Shown here piece after piece: positions 33,873-42,863 of a stretch of 64,000 nt of DNA. Source of the DNA: Streptomyces atroolivaceus (GTDB lineage Bacteria; Actinomycetota; Actinomycetes; Streptomycetales; Streptomycetaceae); the NCBI RefSeq assembly GCF_000717025.1, contig NZ_JNXG01000007.1, positions 232,073 through 296,072 of the forward strand, written 5' to 3'. The number at the start of each line of letters is the position of its first letter. The first letter of the stretch is position 1. The notes beneath the pieces are model-generated. The model worked only from the letters and a program-made list of their open reading frames with translations. It was not told where the DNA came from and did not search any database. The translations under genes were made by a program, and so were the position numbers.

Positions 33873-35194
33873 CTGACCGGCCGGGCGGCCGGTGCCGCCG
33901 CCGCCACCGCGTCCGCGAGGGGCCCGATGTCGGCGGCGGAGAGCGACGAGACGGTCAGGCGGATGCCCTGGGGCGAGGTCATCCTGAACCGCGCTCCCGG
34001 GGCCACCGCCCAGCCCGAGTGCAGCATCCTGGCCACCGCCCCGGTCTCGTCACTCACGGGCACCCACACGTTCATCCCGGTCCGCCCGTACGCCGCGATC
34101 CCCCGCTCCCGGAGCGCCCGGACCAGCGCGTCGCGGCGCTCCCCGTACGAGCGGTCCACGACCGCCGCGTCGACGGCCTCCGTCTCCCACAGGTGCGCCA
34201 CCGTCCGCTGCAGCAGCGCGCTGACCCAGCCGGGTCCGAGACGCTGACGCCCCGTCACCCGGTCCACGGTCAGTCCGTCGCCGGCGAGCACGGCGACCCG
34301 CAGGTCGGGGCCGTACGCCTTGGAGACGGAGCGCACGAACGCCCAGCGCTCCGTGACCCCCGCGAGAGGATGCACCGGGAGGTCCACGATGCCGTGGCCG
34401 TGGTCGTCCTCGATCAGGAGGACACCGGGATGCTCCGCGAGGACGGACCGCAGCTCGCCCGCCCTTCCGGCACCCACGGTCGCCCCGGTCGGGTTCTGCG
34501 CCCGGTCCGTGACCACCAGGGCCCTGACGCCCGCCCGCAGGGCCCGCTCCACGTCGCCGGGCAGAGGGCCCTCTTCGTCCAGCGCCACCGGAACGACGCG
34601 CATACCGAGCGCCGGCACGAGATCCAGCAGGGCGCCCCACCCAGGATCCTCGACAGCCACCGCGTCACCGGGTTTGAGGTGTGCCGTGAGCACACGCTCG
34701 ATCGCGTCGAGGGACCCGGAGGCGACCGCGACCGGCCCGGCGGGCACGCCGTCCGCGTCCAGTCCTGCCCTGGCGAGCTCGGCGAACCGGGGGACCACCG
34801 ACGCGTCCCCGTAGAGACCCGGCGCCCGGCCGTACGCCTCCGCCGCCGCCGCCAGCGCCTCCCCGAGGCGCGGCAGCAGTGCGGGGTCGGGGTTGCCGTC
34901 ACCCAGGTCGCGCACGCCCGGCGGCGCCTCCACCCTGAGCGAGCCGCGTGCCGTGCTCGCGGGCCGGGGCCGCACCCGGCTCCCCCGCCGCCCCGCCGTC
35001 TCGATCACCCCGCGCTCACGGAGGGTCCGGTACGCGGCGGCCACCGTATTGGGATTGACGCCGAGCAGGGCCGCCAACTCCCGCATGGGCGGCAGGACAT
35101 GACCGGGCGGGAGATCCCCCGAGGCGACCCCGCGCTCCACACTCGCGGCGATGTCGGAGGCACGCCGTCCACTGATCCGATACTCTCCTAGCAC
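33863..35194 (-). CDS. MocR-type regulator (GntR domain fused to aminotransferase fold)
   Basis: A 443-residue MocR/PdxR-like regulator. The winged-helix part runs over residues 1-75: LPPMRELAALLGVNPNTVAAAYRTLRERG. A fold-type-I aminotransferase-like domain follows with GLYGDAS, NPTGATV, and the PLP lysine region RSVSKAYGPDLRVAV (Lys of SVSK). The ATG at 35192-35194 lies beside a cluster of repeats (35189-35217) that it could bind. It is divergent from the FMN-binding protein gene, which it probably controls. Confidence 0.9.
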   Translation of the reverse strand: MLGEYRISGRRASDIAASVERGVASGDLPPGHVLPPMRELAALLGVNPNTVAAAYRTLRERGVIETAGRRGSRVRPRPASTARGSLRVEAPPGVRDLGDGNPDPALLPRLGEALAAAAEAYGRAPGLYGDASVVPRFAELARAGLDADGVPAGPVAVASGSLDAIERVLTAHLKPGDAVAVEDPGWGALLDLVPALGMRVVPVALDEEGPLPGDVERALRAGVRALVVTDRAQNPTGATVGAGRAGELRSVLAEHPGVLLIEDDHGHGIVDLPVHPLAGVTERWAFVRSVSKAYGPDLRVAVLAGDGLTVDRVTGRQRLGPGWVSALLQRTVAHLWETEAVDAAVVDRSYGERRDALVRALRERGIAAYGRTGMNVWVPVSDETGAVARMLHSGWAVAPGARFRMTSPQGIRLTVSSLSAADIGPLADAVAAAAPAARPVSYG

Positions 35195-35205
35195 AAAAAA
35201 TAGTA

Positions 35206-35217
35206 TGCACTAGTGCA
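35206..35217. promoter_or_regulatory. Palindrome at the MocR/flavin-protein divergon
   Basis: TGCACTAGTGCA is a perfect 12-bp palindrome. A third related half-site, CTAGCAC, lies at 35189-35195. The group lies between the divergent starts in the 36-bp gap, the position expected for MocR binding. It also overlaps the -10 region candidates. Confidence 0.55.
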
Positions 35218-35230
35218 ATGGAGTACGCAC

Positions 35231-35926
35231 ATGCCGGACACCTCCACGCCCGACAGCACCGGCCTCCCCCGGATCCCCGCCTACGAGCCGACGGAGCGCA
35301 CGGTTCCGAGCCGTGCCAGGCAGCGCGCCTCGTACGACCACGAGACGGTCCACTCGATACTCGACGCCGCTTACCTCTGCCATCTGGGCTTCATCCGCGA
35401 CGGCGCACCCGTCGTCCTCCCGACCCTCTTCGGCAGGGTCGGCGAGCGGCTGTACGTGCACGGCTCGACCGGATCGCGCCCGATGCGGGCGACGGGCGCG
35501 GCAAATCCGGGCCTCGCCGTCTGCCTGACCGTGACGCATGTGGACGGCCTGGTGCTGGCCCGTTCCGCCTTCCACCACTCGATGAACTACCGCTCCGTGG
35601 TGGTCCACGGCACCGCCCGGACGGTGACCGATCCGGAGGAACGCCGCCTCGCGCTCGACGCCATCGTCGACCAGGTCGTGCCGGGCAGGTCGCAGGACTC
35701 CCGGCCCGCCGACGCGAAGGAGCTCGCCGCGACCGCGGTGATCCGCCTCGACCTCGACGAGGTCTCGGCGAAGATCCGCACCGGGGGCCCGAACGACGAC
35801 CCGGAGGACCTCTCGCTGCCGTACTGGGCGGGCGTGGTCCCGCTGACGCACGGATACGCGGCACCGGAACCGTCCGGCGACCTGGACCCCGCCGTCCAGG
35901 TGCCGGACTACCTCACCGCGCTCTGA
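35231..35926 (+). CDS. Flavin-nucleotide-binding PNPOx-family protein, MocR-linked
   Basis: A 231-residue split-barrel protein. It contains VPSRARQRASYDHETVHSIL, FIRDGAPVVLPTLFG and HGSTGSRPMR, the FMN-contact strands of this group, followed by FHHSMNYRSVVVHG. The C-terminal part ends PYWAGVVPLTHG, the usual finish. TGGAG lies about nine bases before the ATG. Divergent placement from a MocR gene is common for this family, and suggests vitamin B6 or cofactor-related control, which is inferred. Confidence 0.87.
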   Translation: MPDTSTPDSTGLPRIPAYEPTERTVPSRARQRASYDHETVHSILDAAYLCHLGFIRDGAPVVLPTLFGRVGERLYVHGSTGSRPMRATGAANPGLAVCLTVTHVDGLVLARSAFHHSMNYRSVVVHGTARTVTDPEERRLALDAIVDQVVPGRSQDSRPADAKELAATAVIRLDLDEVSAKIRTGGPNDDPEDLSLPYWAGVVPLTHGYAAPEPSGDLDPAVQVPDYLTAL

Positions 35927-35970
35927 ACCGGCCTCCGCGGCCCGCCGCCCACGCCCTCCCCCACAGTGGG

Positions 35971-36927
35971 TCAGGCCACCACCGCGGCCCGGCGGCGGGC
36001 CGCCGCCGCGCCGCGCGTCTCCGCGACGGCGAGCCCCGCCACGGCGGCGAGCAGGAGCAGCGTGCCGAGGACAGTGGCGGAGGTGAGCCGCTCCCCCAGC
36101 ACCGTCACCGCGATGACCGCGGCGCTCACCGGCTCGAGCAGCATGATCACGGACACGGTCGCCGACCGTACCGCCGCGGCTCCCGCGAAGTAGAGCGCGT
36201 ACGCGAGCGCGGTCGGCACCGCCGCCACGTAGACGAGCAGCCACAGCACGTGGCCCGTCTCGGCGGTGTGCGGCACGAGACCTTCGGCCGCGGCCATGGG
36301 CAGCAGTCCCACGGCACCGATACCGAACGCCCAGGCGCTGGTGGAGAGGGAGTCGCCCGCCGCACCGTCCCGCCCGAGCCACCGGGTCAGCAGCGTGATC
36401 GCCGCGTACCCCGCGGCGGACAGCAGGGCAAGCAGCAGTCCGGCGGGCCGCACTTCCGCCGGCTCACCGCCGAGCACCAGCACGGCGAGACCGGTGATGG
36501 CACCCACCACAGCGACGAGCCCGCCCCTGCCCAGCCGCTCCCCCATGGTCAGCCGCGCGCCGACCGCGATGAGAACGGGGCCCGCGCCCAGCGTGACCAC
36601 GGTTCCGACGGCGAGTCCCGTTGACCCGACCGCCGCGAAGTACGCGCTCTGGAACACGGTGAGACCGATGCCGGTCCCCAGGATGCGCAGCAGCCTCCGA
36701 CGGCGCGGCTCGGGGACGGTACGCGGGCGGCGGGGACGCAGCGCGAGTGCCCCGGCCAGCAGGACGAGGCCGCCGACGCAGCGCCAGAACGACAGGGCGA
36801 GAGGCCCGAGATCACTGATCAGGAAGAGCAGCGAGGCGGCCGCGCCCGCCGTACCCCAGGCGATACCGGCGACGACGAGATAGACCAGGCTCCGCCCGAC
36901 GGGCAGCCCGGGAACAGGGTGGGACAC
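35971..36927 (-). CDS. EamA/DMT family transporter (first of a tandem pair)
   Basis: A 318-residue ten-helix exporter. The first EamA repeat begins [21 protein letters not shown] and the second [22 protein letters not shown]; the C-terminal helices end [20 protein letters not shown] and [15 protein letters not shown]. The GTG at 36925-36927 has GGAG six bases upstream. A second EamA gene precedes it on the same strand, 157 bp away with a 7-bp hairpin between, so they may not be one transcript. Substrate unknown. Confidence 0.88.
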   Translation of the reverse strand: MSHPVPGLPVGRSLVYLVVAGIAWGTAGAAASLLFLISDLGPLALSFWRCVGGLVLLAGALALRPRRPRTVPEPRRRRLLRILGTGIGLTVFQSAYFAAVGSTGLAVGTVVTLGAGPVLIAVGARLTMGERLGRGGLVAVVGAITGLAVLVLGGEPAEVRPAGLLLALLSAAGYAAITLLTRWLGRDGAAGDSLSTSAWAFGIGAVGLLPMAAAEGLVPHTAETGHVLWLLVYVAAVPTALAYALYFAGAAAVRSATVSVIMLLEPVSAAVIAVTVLGERLTSATVLGTLLLLAAVAGLAVAETRGAAAARRRAAVVA

Positions 36928-37026
36928 GTGACACTCCAGAAGAAGGGGGTGGTGGTCGCTCGGCTCCGCGCGCGGGCAGCGACGAACCGCTCGGGGCGCA
37001 CCCGAGCCCGGTCTTCGTCCGGAGTG

Positions 37027-37046
37027 GCCGCCTCGCGCTAGGCGGC
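37027..37046 (-). terminator. Weak hairpin between two EamA genes
   Basis: GCCGCCT-cgcgct-AGGCGGC forms a 7-bp stem with a six-base loop between the upstream EamA gene and the next EamA start. No T-run follows, so termination is uncertain. Confidence 0.4.
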
Positions 37047-37083
37047 TGGAGGCGGAAGTACGGTCTGGAGCATGATCGACACC

Positions 37084-38115
37084 CTACGACGGGGCGGGAG
37101 GGCGGGACAACTCACCCTCCGTGGCCGCCTCGGGCGCGCCCGCCGTCCCGGCGGTCGGCACAGCCGGCCCCGACGCCACCGGCCCTGACGGCGGCTTGGG
37201 TGCGGACGACTGCGCGATGAAGGCTCCGAGCAGCACCACCCCGCCGCCCACGAGTTGCGGCGCGGAGAGGTGTTCCCCCAGCAGGAACCAGGCCAGCACG
37301 GTCGCGATGACCGCCTCGAGGCAGGCGACGACGCCCGCGACCTGGGGCGAGAGCAGCCGTACCGAGACCACACCGGTGAGGTAGGCCAGCACGGTGGCGA
37401 GCAGCACGATCCAGCCCAGCAGCAGCCACGCCGGGACGCCGCGCCCGTCCATGTCCGCGCTCCCGCCGAGCACCGCCCAGTCCATGCCCCACGGCCTGGC
37501 CACCACCGTGAGCACCGCCGCACCGGCCAGCAGCCCGTACGCGATCACGCCCACGGGGTGCGGAGGTTCGGCACCGGCCGTGTCCCCGTGACCGGCACCC
37601 TGGTCCGACAGGACGAAGTAACCCACCTGACAGCAGGCCGCGCCGAGGGCGAGCAGCAGCCCGACCGCGTCGAAGCTCAGACCGGCCCAGACCTCGACGA
37701 CGCAGGCGAGTCCGCCCACCGCCAGCACCACACCGGCCGCGGCGGCTCGGGTCACGGGCCGCCGCTGGACGAAGCGCACCCAGCCGAGGACGAGTGCGGG
37801 CGCCAGATACTCGACGAGGAGGGCCACGCCGACCGGGATGCGCGAGATCGAGGCGAAGTAGAAGGCCTGTACCCCGGCCACGGCGAACAGCCCGAAACCT
37901 GCCAGCAGCACGGGCCTTTCCCGCACCAGATTCCGGTGCCGCCAGGCAACCGGCAGCATGACGAGGGCAGCGCCGGCCACCCGTAGCCACACCACGTGCA
38001 GCGGGTCGAGACCCGCCTCGATCAGCGGCTTGGCCGCAACCCCTGAACCACCGAATGCGAAGGCCGAGGCAAGGGCCAGGCCCAGACCGGCGCTTCTCCT
38101 CTGAGACGCGTGCAT
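37084..38115 (-). CDS. EamA/DMT family transporter (second of a tandem pair)
   Basis: A 343-residue member of the same family as its neighbour, with the first repeat LGLALASAFAFGGSGVAAKPL, the linker LVEYLAPALVLGWVRFVQRR, and the second repeat VGLLLALGAACCQVGYFVLS through VACLEAVIATVLAWFLLGE. A Pro/Ser-rich tail of about 35 residues follows the last helix. ATG at 38113-38115; no strong ribosome binding site. Cysteine pairs in the second repeat are unusual. It is similar in layout to EamA exporters of amino acids or metabolites. Confidence 0.87.
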   Translation of the reverse strand: MHASQRRSAGLGLALASAFAFGGSGVAAKPLIEAGLDPLHVVWLRVAGAALVMLPVAWRHRNLVRERPVLLAGFGLFAVAGVQAFYFASISRIPVGVALLVEYLAPALVLGWVRFVQRRPVTRAAAAGVVLAVGGLACVVEVWAGLSFDAVGLLLALGAACCQVGYFVLSDQGAGHGDTAGAEPPHPVGVIAYGLLAGAAVLTVVARPWGMDWAVLGGSADMDGRGVPAWLLLGWIVLLATVLAYLTGVVSVRLLSPQVAGVVACLEAVIATVLAWFLLGEHLSAPQLVGGGVVLLGAFIAQSSAPKPPSGPVASGPAVPTAGTAGAPEAATEGELSRPPAPS

Positions 38116-38182
38116 CGGCACATCATGGCAGCAGGCGTCAGCAGCGTCACCCTGGTCACACCTGTCCGCCACGTGTTCATGA

Positions 38183-38725
38183 TCACCGCACCGAGCCCTT
38201 ACAGGCCGTCCGGTCCGCCGCACGGACGGCCAGCCGCTCGACTGTGACCCCGGCCCGTTCCAGTACCTCGACCGCGCGGCACCGCGAATCGGCGACCAGC
38301 GCGGCCAGCAGATCGAGGCCGTCCGCGTGGAGCTCCCCTCGCAGGAGCGCGCTGCGGGCGGCACGGTCCAGCGCGGCTGCCGCCGAGGGCGACCACCCCT
38401 CGCCGACGGATTCCCGTACGGCCGGAAGAGCGCCTGTATCCTCCTGGCTCCCCTGCCAGCGAAGGCCGTAACCGATGGTGCGCTGCACGAGGTATCCGAG
38501 CACCCTGGCCAGCTGGGGCCCACCGTCGAAGACCTCCCGGACCTCGGGGTCGGATTCGACGAGGGAGTGCAGGAGATGAGCCGTATCGACATGACGGTCG
38601 CCGTCGCGCACGGCCCTCCTGCGGGCACCCGTCACCACACGGGTCATGGTGGCGCTCAGCCCGTCACCGGGCCACGGGGGGTTCGGCGGGGTTTGTTCGG
38701 GGGTCCCTGACGTCCGGAATTGCAC
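38183..38725 (-). CDS. Clp N-terminal domain protein
   Basis: A 180-residue protein made of two Clp-N-like repeats and no ATPase domain. The first repeat includes ATMTRVVTGARRRAVRDGDRHVDTAHLLHSL, the second SPSAAAALDRAARSALLRGELHADGLDLLAALV with the C-terminal VEVLERAGV. Such stand-alone Clp-N proteins bind adaptors or substrates for the ClpC/ClpP machine, by analogy. The start could be the GTG at 38723-38725 (GGAGG one base upstream, too close) or the ATG 26 codons later. Confidence 0.8.
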   Translation of the reverse strand: MQFRTSGTPEQTPPNPPWPGDGLSATMTRVVTGARRRAVRDGDRHVDTAHLLHSLVESDPEVREVFDGGPQLARVLGYLVQRTIGYGLRWQGSQEDTGALPAVRESVGEGWSPSAAAALDRAARSALLRGELHADGLDLLAALVADSRCRAVEVLERAGVTVERLAVRAADRTACKGSVR

Positions 38726-38874
38726 CCCTCCACCCCATCAGCCCAGCGGGGTGAAATCATCCCCGGAACGGCCCATCCGTCATCCCGCGCAAGGCGGGGA
38801 CCGCTGACGTGTTCCTCATCCCTGCGGATGAGATCAAGCCATCGCCGCCCGCACCGCATGGACGGCGCACAGAA

Positions 38875-38900
38875 GAAGGGCCCCGGGACCGGGGCCCTTC
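38875..38900 (-). terminator. Intrinsic terminator after padR
   Basis: A perfect 10-bp stem GAAGGGCCCC / GGGGCCCTTC with a six-base loop lies 24 bp after the PadR stop. In the minus direction it is followed by CTTCT, a modest U-tract. Confidence 0.75.
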
Positions 38901-38923
38901 CCGCCCGGCGCGCACCGCACGGC

Positions 38924-39520
38924 TCAGTGCTCGTCGGCAAGAATCAGGTACAGCTTCTTACGCGCGTCGTTGATGACCATGAGGGCCTTCTGCCGCTGAT
39001 CGGCCGAGCCGGTCTTCCAGACCTGGCCGAACGCCTCCATCAGACCGAAGCCGGCCTGCCGGATCTCGTTGACTCCCTCCCAGTCCACACCTCGCCCCGC
39101 TTCCTCCCAAGGGGCGTCAGGGCCGGACTCGGCCTCACTGCGGCCCAGGTCGGTGAGGGTGAACAGCTTCTTGCCGCCCTCGCTGGCGCTGGTGATCAGC
39201 CCCTCGTCCTCCAGCAGCTGGAGAGTGGGATACACCGAGCCGGGACTGGGCTTCCAGGCCCCTCCGCTGCGCTCGCCGATCTCCTGGATCATCTCGTAAC
39301 CGTGCATCGAGCGGTCCTTGAGCAGCGCGAGGATCGACGCGCGCACGTCGCCGCGCCTGGCCCTCCCCCGGCCGCCGCCCCGGCCGCGTCCACCGCCGAA
39401 GGGCCCGCCCCCGAAGGGCGGCCCGAACGGCCCGAAAGCGGCTCGTCCACTTTCGGAGTCTCCCCAGCCGGCACCCCGGCGCCCGGGACCGCATCCGTGA
39501 TCGCTTCCATGTGAACGCAT
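38924..39520 (-). CDS. PadR family transcriptional regulator
   Basis: A 198-residue PadR regulator with a Gly/Pro/Phe-rich N-terminal extension of about 60 residues (FGPFGPPFGGGPFGGGRGRG) before the winged helix (RRGDVRASILALLKDRSMHGYEM ... SPGSVYPTLQLLEDEGLI). The C-terminal helix includes INEI-like and QRQKALMVINDARKKLYLIL for dimerisation. ATG at 39518-39520 has AAGGGAG seven bases upstream. The PadR family usually regulates its own promoter and a transporter; here a palindrome lies in the upstream region. Confidence 0.88.
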   Translation of the reverse strand: MRSHGSDHGCGPGRRGAGWGDSESGRAAFGPFGPPFGGGPFGGGRGRGGGRGRARRGDVRASILALLKDRSMHGYEMIQEIGERSGGAWKPSPGSVYPTLQLLEDEGLITSASEGGKKLFTLTDLGRSEAESGPDAPWEEAGRGVDWEGVNEIRQAGFGLMEAFGQVWKTGSADQRQKALMVINDARKKLYLILADEH

Positions 39521-39582
39521 GACTGCGCTCCCTTCATCGTCGTCGGCACGCGACCCGTTCTCGTACTGTCGCGATGCCTCAA

Positions 39583-39592
39583 CGATATATCG
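39583..39592. promoter_or_regulatory. CGATATATCG palindrome upstream of padR
   Basis: A perfect 10-bp AT-rich palindrome in otherwise GC-rich DNA, 63-72 bases upstream of padR, next to a further partial TATCG half-site. PadR operators are typically ATGT/ATATCG-type dyads, so this is a plausible autoregulatory site. Confidence 0.5.
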
Positions 39593-40145
39593 GAAGCTAT
39601 CGCCCTGCAAGGCTCCCCCTCGGAGCGCGCGGTGAACGGATCAGGGCGGCGCTCGGTCACCTCTACGGCAGATCAGTGATGACCGGGGTGCGCGGAGCAG
39701 GACACCCGCTCCATCCGGCGGCCTTCGTGCCGGATGCCGGCGAGAGCGTGGGATGGCCGGGCAGGGCGTCACCGCAGCTCCCGGCCACGATCGTTCTGAA
39801 CCCGACGGCTCGACCAGCCTGCACCCCCCGACTGCCGGCTCCTTTGCTCACCGACAGACACACGGCTGTGGCCCGGGGGCGCCGTCAGCCGCGGTTTCGT
39901 GTCATGCCCGCGGGGGGCGGTAACGCGCGCCCCACCGTCCACGGATCGGGGCAACTGCCGGGAAAGCGGTGTCCGCAGCCCCGCGTGGCACCGTCGAGCG
40001 GGACCCGCCGGTCCTCGTCCGCTCCCGCGAACGGCCTCGTGCGGGCATCGCCTTCCCGGTGCCACTCCGTGAGGTCCGTGGGCGGTCTCCCGTGCCTCAT
40101 CGGGCCTTCTGAACCCTCGTCATCCGGGCCCGCCGACACCCCCGG
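39593..40145. other. Gene-free stretch
   Basis: About 550 bases between the PadR promoter region and the next gene. Long open frames are present on both strands but have no start with a ribosome binding site, no domain-like sequence and Arg/Pro/Ser-rich composition typical of shadow frames. I see no RNA gene, repeat or terminator here. Confidence 0.6.
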
Positions 40146-40622
40146 CTACGACGGCCAGACGACTTCCCCGTCACGCACCACCAGCGACTCGGCCTCGCAG
40201 GATTCATGGAAACGGATCCACCCCAGCCGCACGGTTCCGTCCGCGAGCCGGTGCGCGTCGCCGGCTCCGGCCGCGAGCCAGCTGAGCAGGGCGCCGGTTT
40301 CCTCGAACTGATCGGGGTGAATCTCCTGCCGACTGGCCAGAGCCCACGCACCCCGCCCGGTGTCCTTCCTGCGCAGCAGTACCGAGACGAGCGCACCGCC
40401 TGCCTTCAGCGCCTCACCCTGCCGGCCCAGAAGGGGCTCAGGACGGTCCTCGACGAGGAGATTCCCGTGATCGTCCTCCACCACGAACGGAAACCCGGTC
40501 ACGATGCTGAGGGTCTCCGGTTCGGGGCCCAGTCCGAGATGCCAGCGGAGCTCTGCGAGCTCCGCCTCGGACAAGTCGTCGCGCAGGTCCAGAGTCAGCG
40601 TCAGTTCGAAGATGTCAGCCAT
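40146..40622 (-). CDS. Conserved actinobacterial protein of unknown function
   Basis: A 158-residue soluble protein. It begins MADIFELTLTLDLRDDLSEA, then AELRWHLGLGPEP, ALVSVLLRRKDTGRGAWALA and ends GTVRLGWIRFHESCEAESLV. It is acidic and alpha/beta in composition, with no motif of a known enzyme. Similar short proteins are frequent in Streptomyces. The ATG is at 40620-40622. It is 31 bp downstream of the lipoprotein gene on the same strand, so the two may form an operon. Confidence 0.68.
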   Translation of the reverse strand: MADIFELTLTLDLRDDLSEAELAELRWHLGLGPEPETLSIVTGFPFVVEDDHGNLLVEDRPEPLLGRQGEALKAGGALVSVLLRRKDTGRGAWALASRQEIHPDQFEETGALLSWLAAGAGDAHRLADGTVRLGWIRFHESCEAESLVVRDGEVVWPS

Positions 40623-40652
40623 GGCCGCACACGCTAACGCCGACGTCGGCGG

Positions 40653-41189
40653 TCAGGACGACGTCGGTGCGGGTGACGGTGCTGCAGGGGAAGCAGAAGG
40701 ACTTCCTCCGTCCAGACAGGTCAGCGACATCACGATCGGCGCCTGGATGCCCTGTGCCGACTCCCCCGGGAGACTCGCAATGACCGTCCAGTTGCTCTTC
40801 ACGAGGATCAGTGACTCGCTGCCCATGTCGGGGCCGGTCTTCCAGCCGTGCTCGGAACGGGCCCGCGCGAAGGCCGCCTTCAGGTCGGCTTCCGCCGTCT
40901 CGGGCGCGTGCCGTCCCATGAGCCGTTCGGAGCACCTGCCCTGACCGTTCGAGGGTTCTCTCTCCACCGTGATGCCATCCGCCGCCAGTACCGACGTCAT
41001 CTCCGACACCACCGTGTCCGCGGGCAGCGGCGGGCCCGTGAAACGCGGAGGCAGTGGCCCGAGGTCCCGCAGCGGAGGGGCGCAGGCCGTGACCGTCGTC
41101 GTCATCAGTGCCGCCATGACCAGGGCTGCCGTGGCACCGCGCCTCTGTCGCCGTCGCACCGTGGTGTCCGTCTTCTCTGTTGTCCGCAC
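40653..41189 (-). CDS. Putative lipoprotein of unknown function
   Basis: A 178-residue exported protein. After an Arg-rich start (VRRRQRRGATAALVMAALMT) the lipobox TVTAC leads to the mature part ACAPPLRDLGPLPPRF. One domain-like stretch contains ERLMGRHAPETAEADLKAAF and LILVKSNWTVIASLPGES. A Pro/Ser-rich tail follows. Start is a GTG at 41187-41189 with GGGAG about 10 bases upstream. There is no recognised catalytic motif. It is followed by the gene of unknown function at 40146. Confidence 0.66.
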   Translation of the reverse strand: MRTTEKTDTTVRRRQRRGATAALVMAALMTTTVTACAPPLRDLGPLPPRFTGPPLPADTVVSEMTSVLAADGITVEREPSNGQGRCSERLMGRHAPETAEADLKAAFARARSEHGWKTGPDMGSESLILVKSNWTVIASLPGESAQGIQAPIVMSLTCLDGGSPSASPAAPSPAPTSS

Positions 41190-41373
41190 GGCCGGACAGT
41201 CTCCCATTCCGCTGAAGTCGACAGGCCACCGGCATCGGACACCTGGGCCGCCGGACGCTCCCGTCGACGCCTGTCCCGGTGAACAGGACTGCGCGCGGAT
41301 GACCGCGCACCCCGCCCGCCGGCTTCGTCCGGGCCGCCCGGTACGGCAGTGGGCGACGGAGCATCTCCCGGGT

Positions 41374-42588
41374 TCACCCGGCGCCCAACGAGCCGATGTG
41401 GGCGAGCACGGTACCGGCGCCGTCCTCCGCGGCGATGTGGGGGGCGAGTCCGGCCGCACGGCGGCGGTGTGAAGGCTCGGACAGGCAGGCCGTGAGGGCG
41501 GCGCCGAGGGTCTCAGCGGTGAGGTCCTCGAACGGCAACGGCCGGGGAGCGACTCCCAGCTGGTGCAGCCGGGACGCCCAGAACGGCTGGTCGTACATGA
41601 CGGGTACCGGGAGGGCGGGTACTCCGGCCCGCAGGCCGGCCGCTGTGGTACCCGCCCCGGCGTGGTGGACGACGGCAGCGGTGCGAGGGAACAGCCAGTC
41701 GTGCGGGAGGTCGCCGATGGCCAGCACGTCGTCGCCGCAACCGCCCAGTTCGGCCCACCCCGCCTGCACCACCGCGCGTACGCCCGCGCGTTCCACTGCC
41801 GCGGCCACCAGCGCACTGAGCCGTTCGCCCTGCCCCGACGCCATACTGCCGAACCCGATGAAAACCGGAGGCGGACCGGCCTGGAGGAAGTCGACGAGCT
41901 CGGCCGGGGGTTGCCAGTGTGACGGCCGCGCCGGCCACCAGTAGCCCGCCACTTCGGCCCCGGACGGCCAGTCCGCGGGGCGCGGCACCACCAGCGGGCT
42001 GAAGCCGTGGAAGACCGGCCCGTTGTCCCCGGGTGCCGGCGACACGCCGGCCGGCGGCCCGAGGCGGACGCGCAACCGGGCCGCCGCGCCTGCGAAGAGG
42101 CCTTCCGCGCGCCTCAGCACCTCCCGGCCCGCGGCGAGGTTGTCCTCCGGCCCCAGGCCGTCGGTGGTCTGTGCGCCGGGCAGGGGGAACTGGTCGGTGG
42201 CGAACGCCGGTGTGAGGTAGGTGCCGATGACGGGGACGCCGAACGCCTCGCCGGCGGCCCGGCTGAGCGGTGCCGGCCCGAAAGCGGTGAGCACCAGGTC
42301 GGTTCCGCCTGCCACGGCCTCCGCGACCCCGTCGGCGAGCCCGTCCGCATACGCCCTTGTCAGTGCCCTGGCCTCCTCTCGCGACGCCGCCCGGGACCAG
42401 GCCCGCAACAGGTCCTGCGGGTCCCCCGGCACAGGCCGGTGGTCGAGACCGCACCCTTCGACGAGTGCGGCGAAGGACGGGTGAGCGGCCACGACGACCT
42501 GATGGCCGGCGCCGAACAGGCGCCGCCCGAGACCCGTGAAGGGCGCGACATCGCCCCGTGAACCGGCCGTGATGATCAGAATGCGCAT
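41374..42588 (-). CDS. UDP-glycosyltransferase-like (GT1) protein
   Basis: A 404-residue GT-B glycosyltransferase of the macrolide/antibiotic type. The N-terminal domain begins MRILIITAGSRGDVAPFTGLGRRL, and the C-terminal donor-binding domain carries PVFIGFGSMASG, then the segment DLPHDWLFPRTAAVVHHAGAG, followed by AGVPALPVPVMYDQPFWASR. The catalytic His of the N-terminal part cannot be assigned. The acceptor may be a lipid, a sterol-like molecule or an antibiotic; no such biosynthetic cluster is nearby. Confidence 0.86.
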   Translation of the reverse strand: MRILIITAGSRGDVAPFTGLGRRLFGAGHQVVVAAHPSFAALVEGCGLDHRPVPGDPQDLLRAWSRAASREEARALTRAYADGLADGVAEAVAGGTDLVLTAFGPAPLSRAAGEAFGVPVIGTYLTPAFATDQFPLPGAQTTDGLGPEDNLAAGREVLRRAEGLFAGAAARLRVRLGPPAGVSPAPGDNGPVFHGFSPLVVPRPADWPSGAEVAGYWWPARPSHWQPPAELVDFLQAGPPPVFIGFGSMASGQGERLSALVAAAVERAGVRAVVQAGWAELGGCGDDVLAIGDLPHDWLFPRTAAVVHHAGAGTTAAGLRAGVPALPVPVMYDQPFWASRLHQLGVAPRPLPFEDLTAETLGAALTACLSEPSHRRRAAGLAPHIAAEDGAGTVLAHIGSLGAG

Positions 42589-42863
42589 GGCGCGATTCTC
42601 GTCGGCGGACGCCGCCCGGTCACCGTCGTCGGCCGAGAGGATCCTCGACCACCGTGGCGTGTGCCGTCGTTGCCTGTCGACACGCAACACCTGCACGCTC
42701 TCGGCTCCGCGGCCGATCCGGCCCGGTGAGCGGCCGCCGGCTCACCGACAGCGGTGGACGAGAACCGTCGACTCCGACATCCGGCAGGACCTGACCGTGG
42801 CCGGGCCCGCCCTCCCGGCCGCGTGTGGTCCGGCGGCCGGCGCACCGCTCTAAGCTCGCCCGC

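Noticed and set aside
39593..40145. Gene opposite or between padR and the hypothetical gene at 40146
   Set aside because: Frames on both strands lack a ribosome binding site and protein-like pattern.
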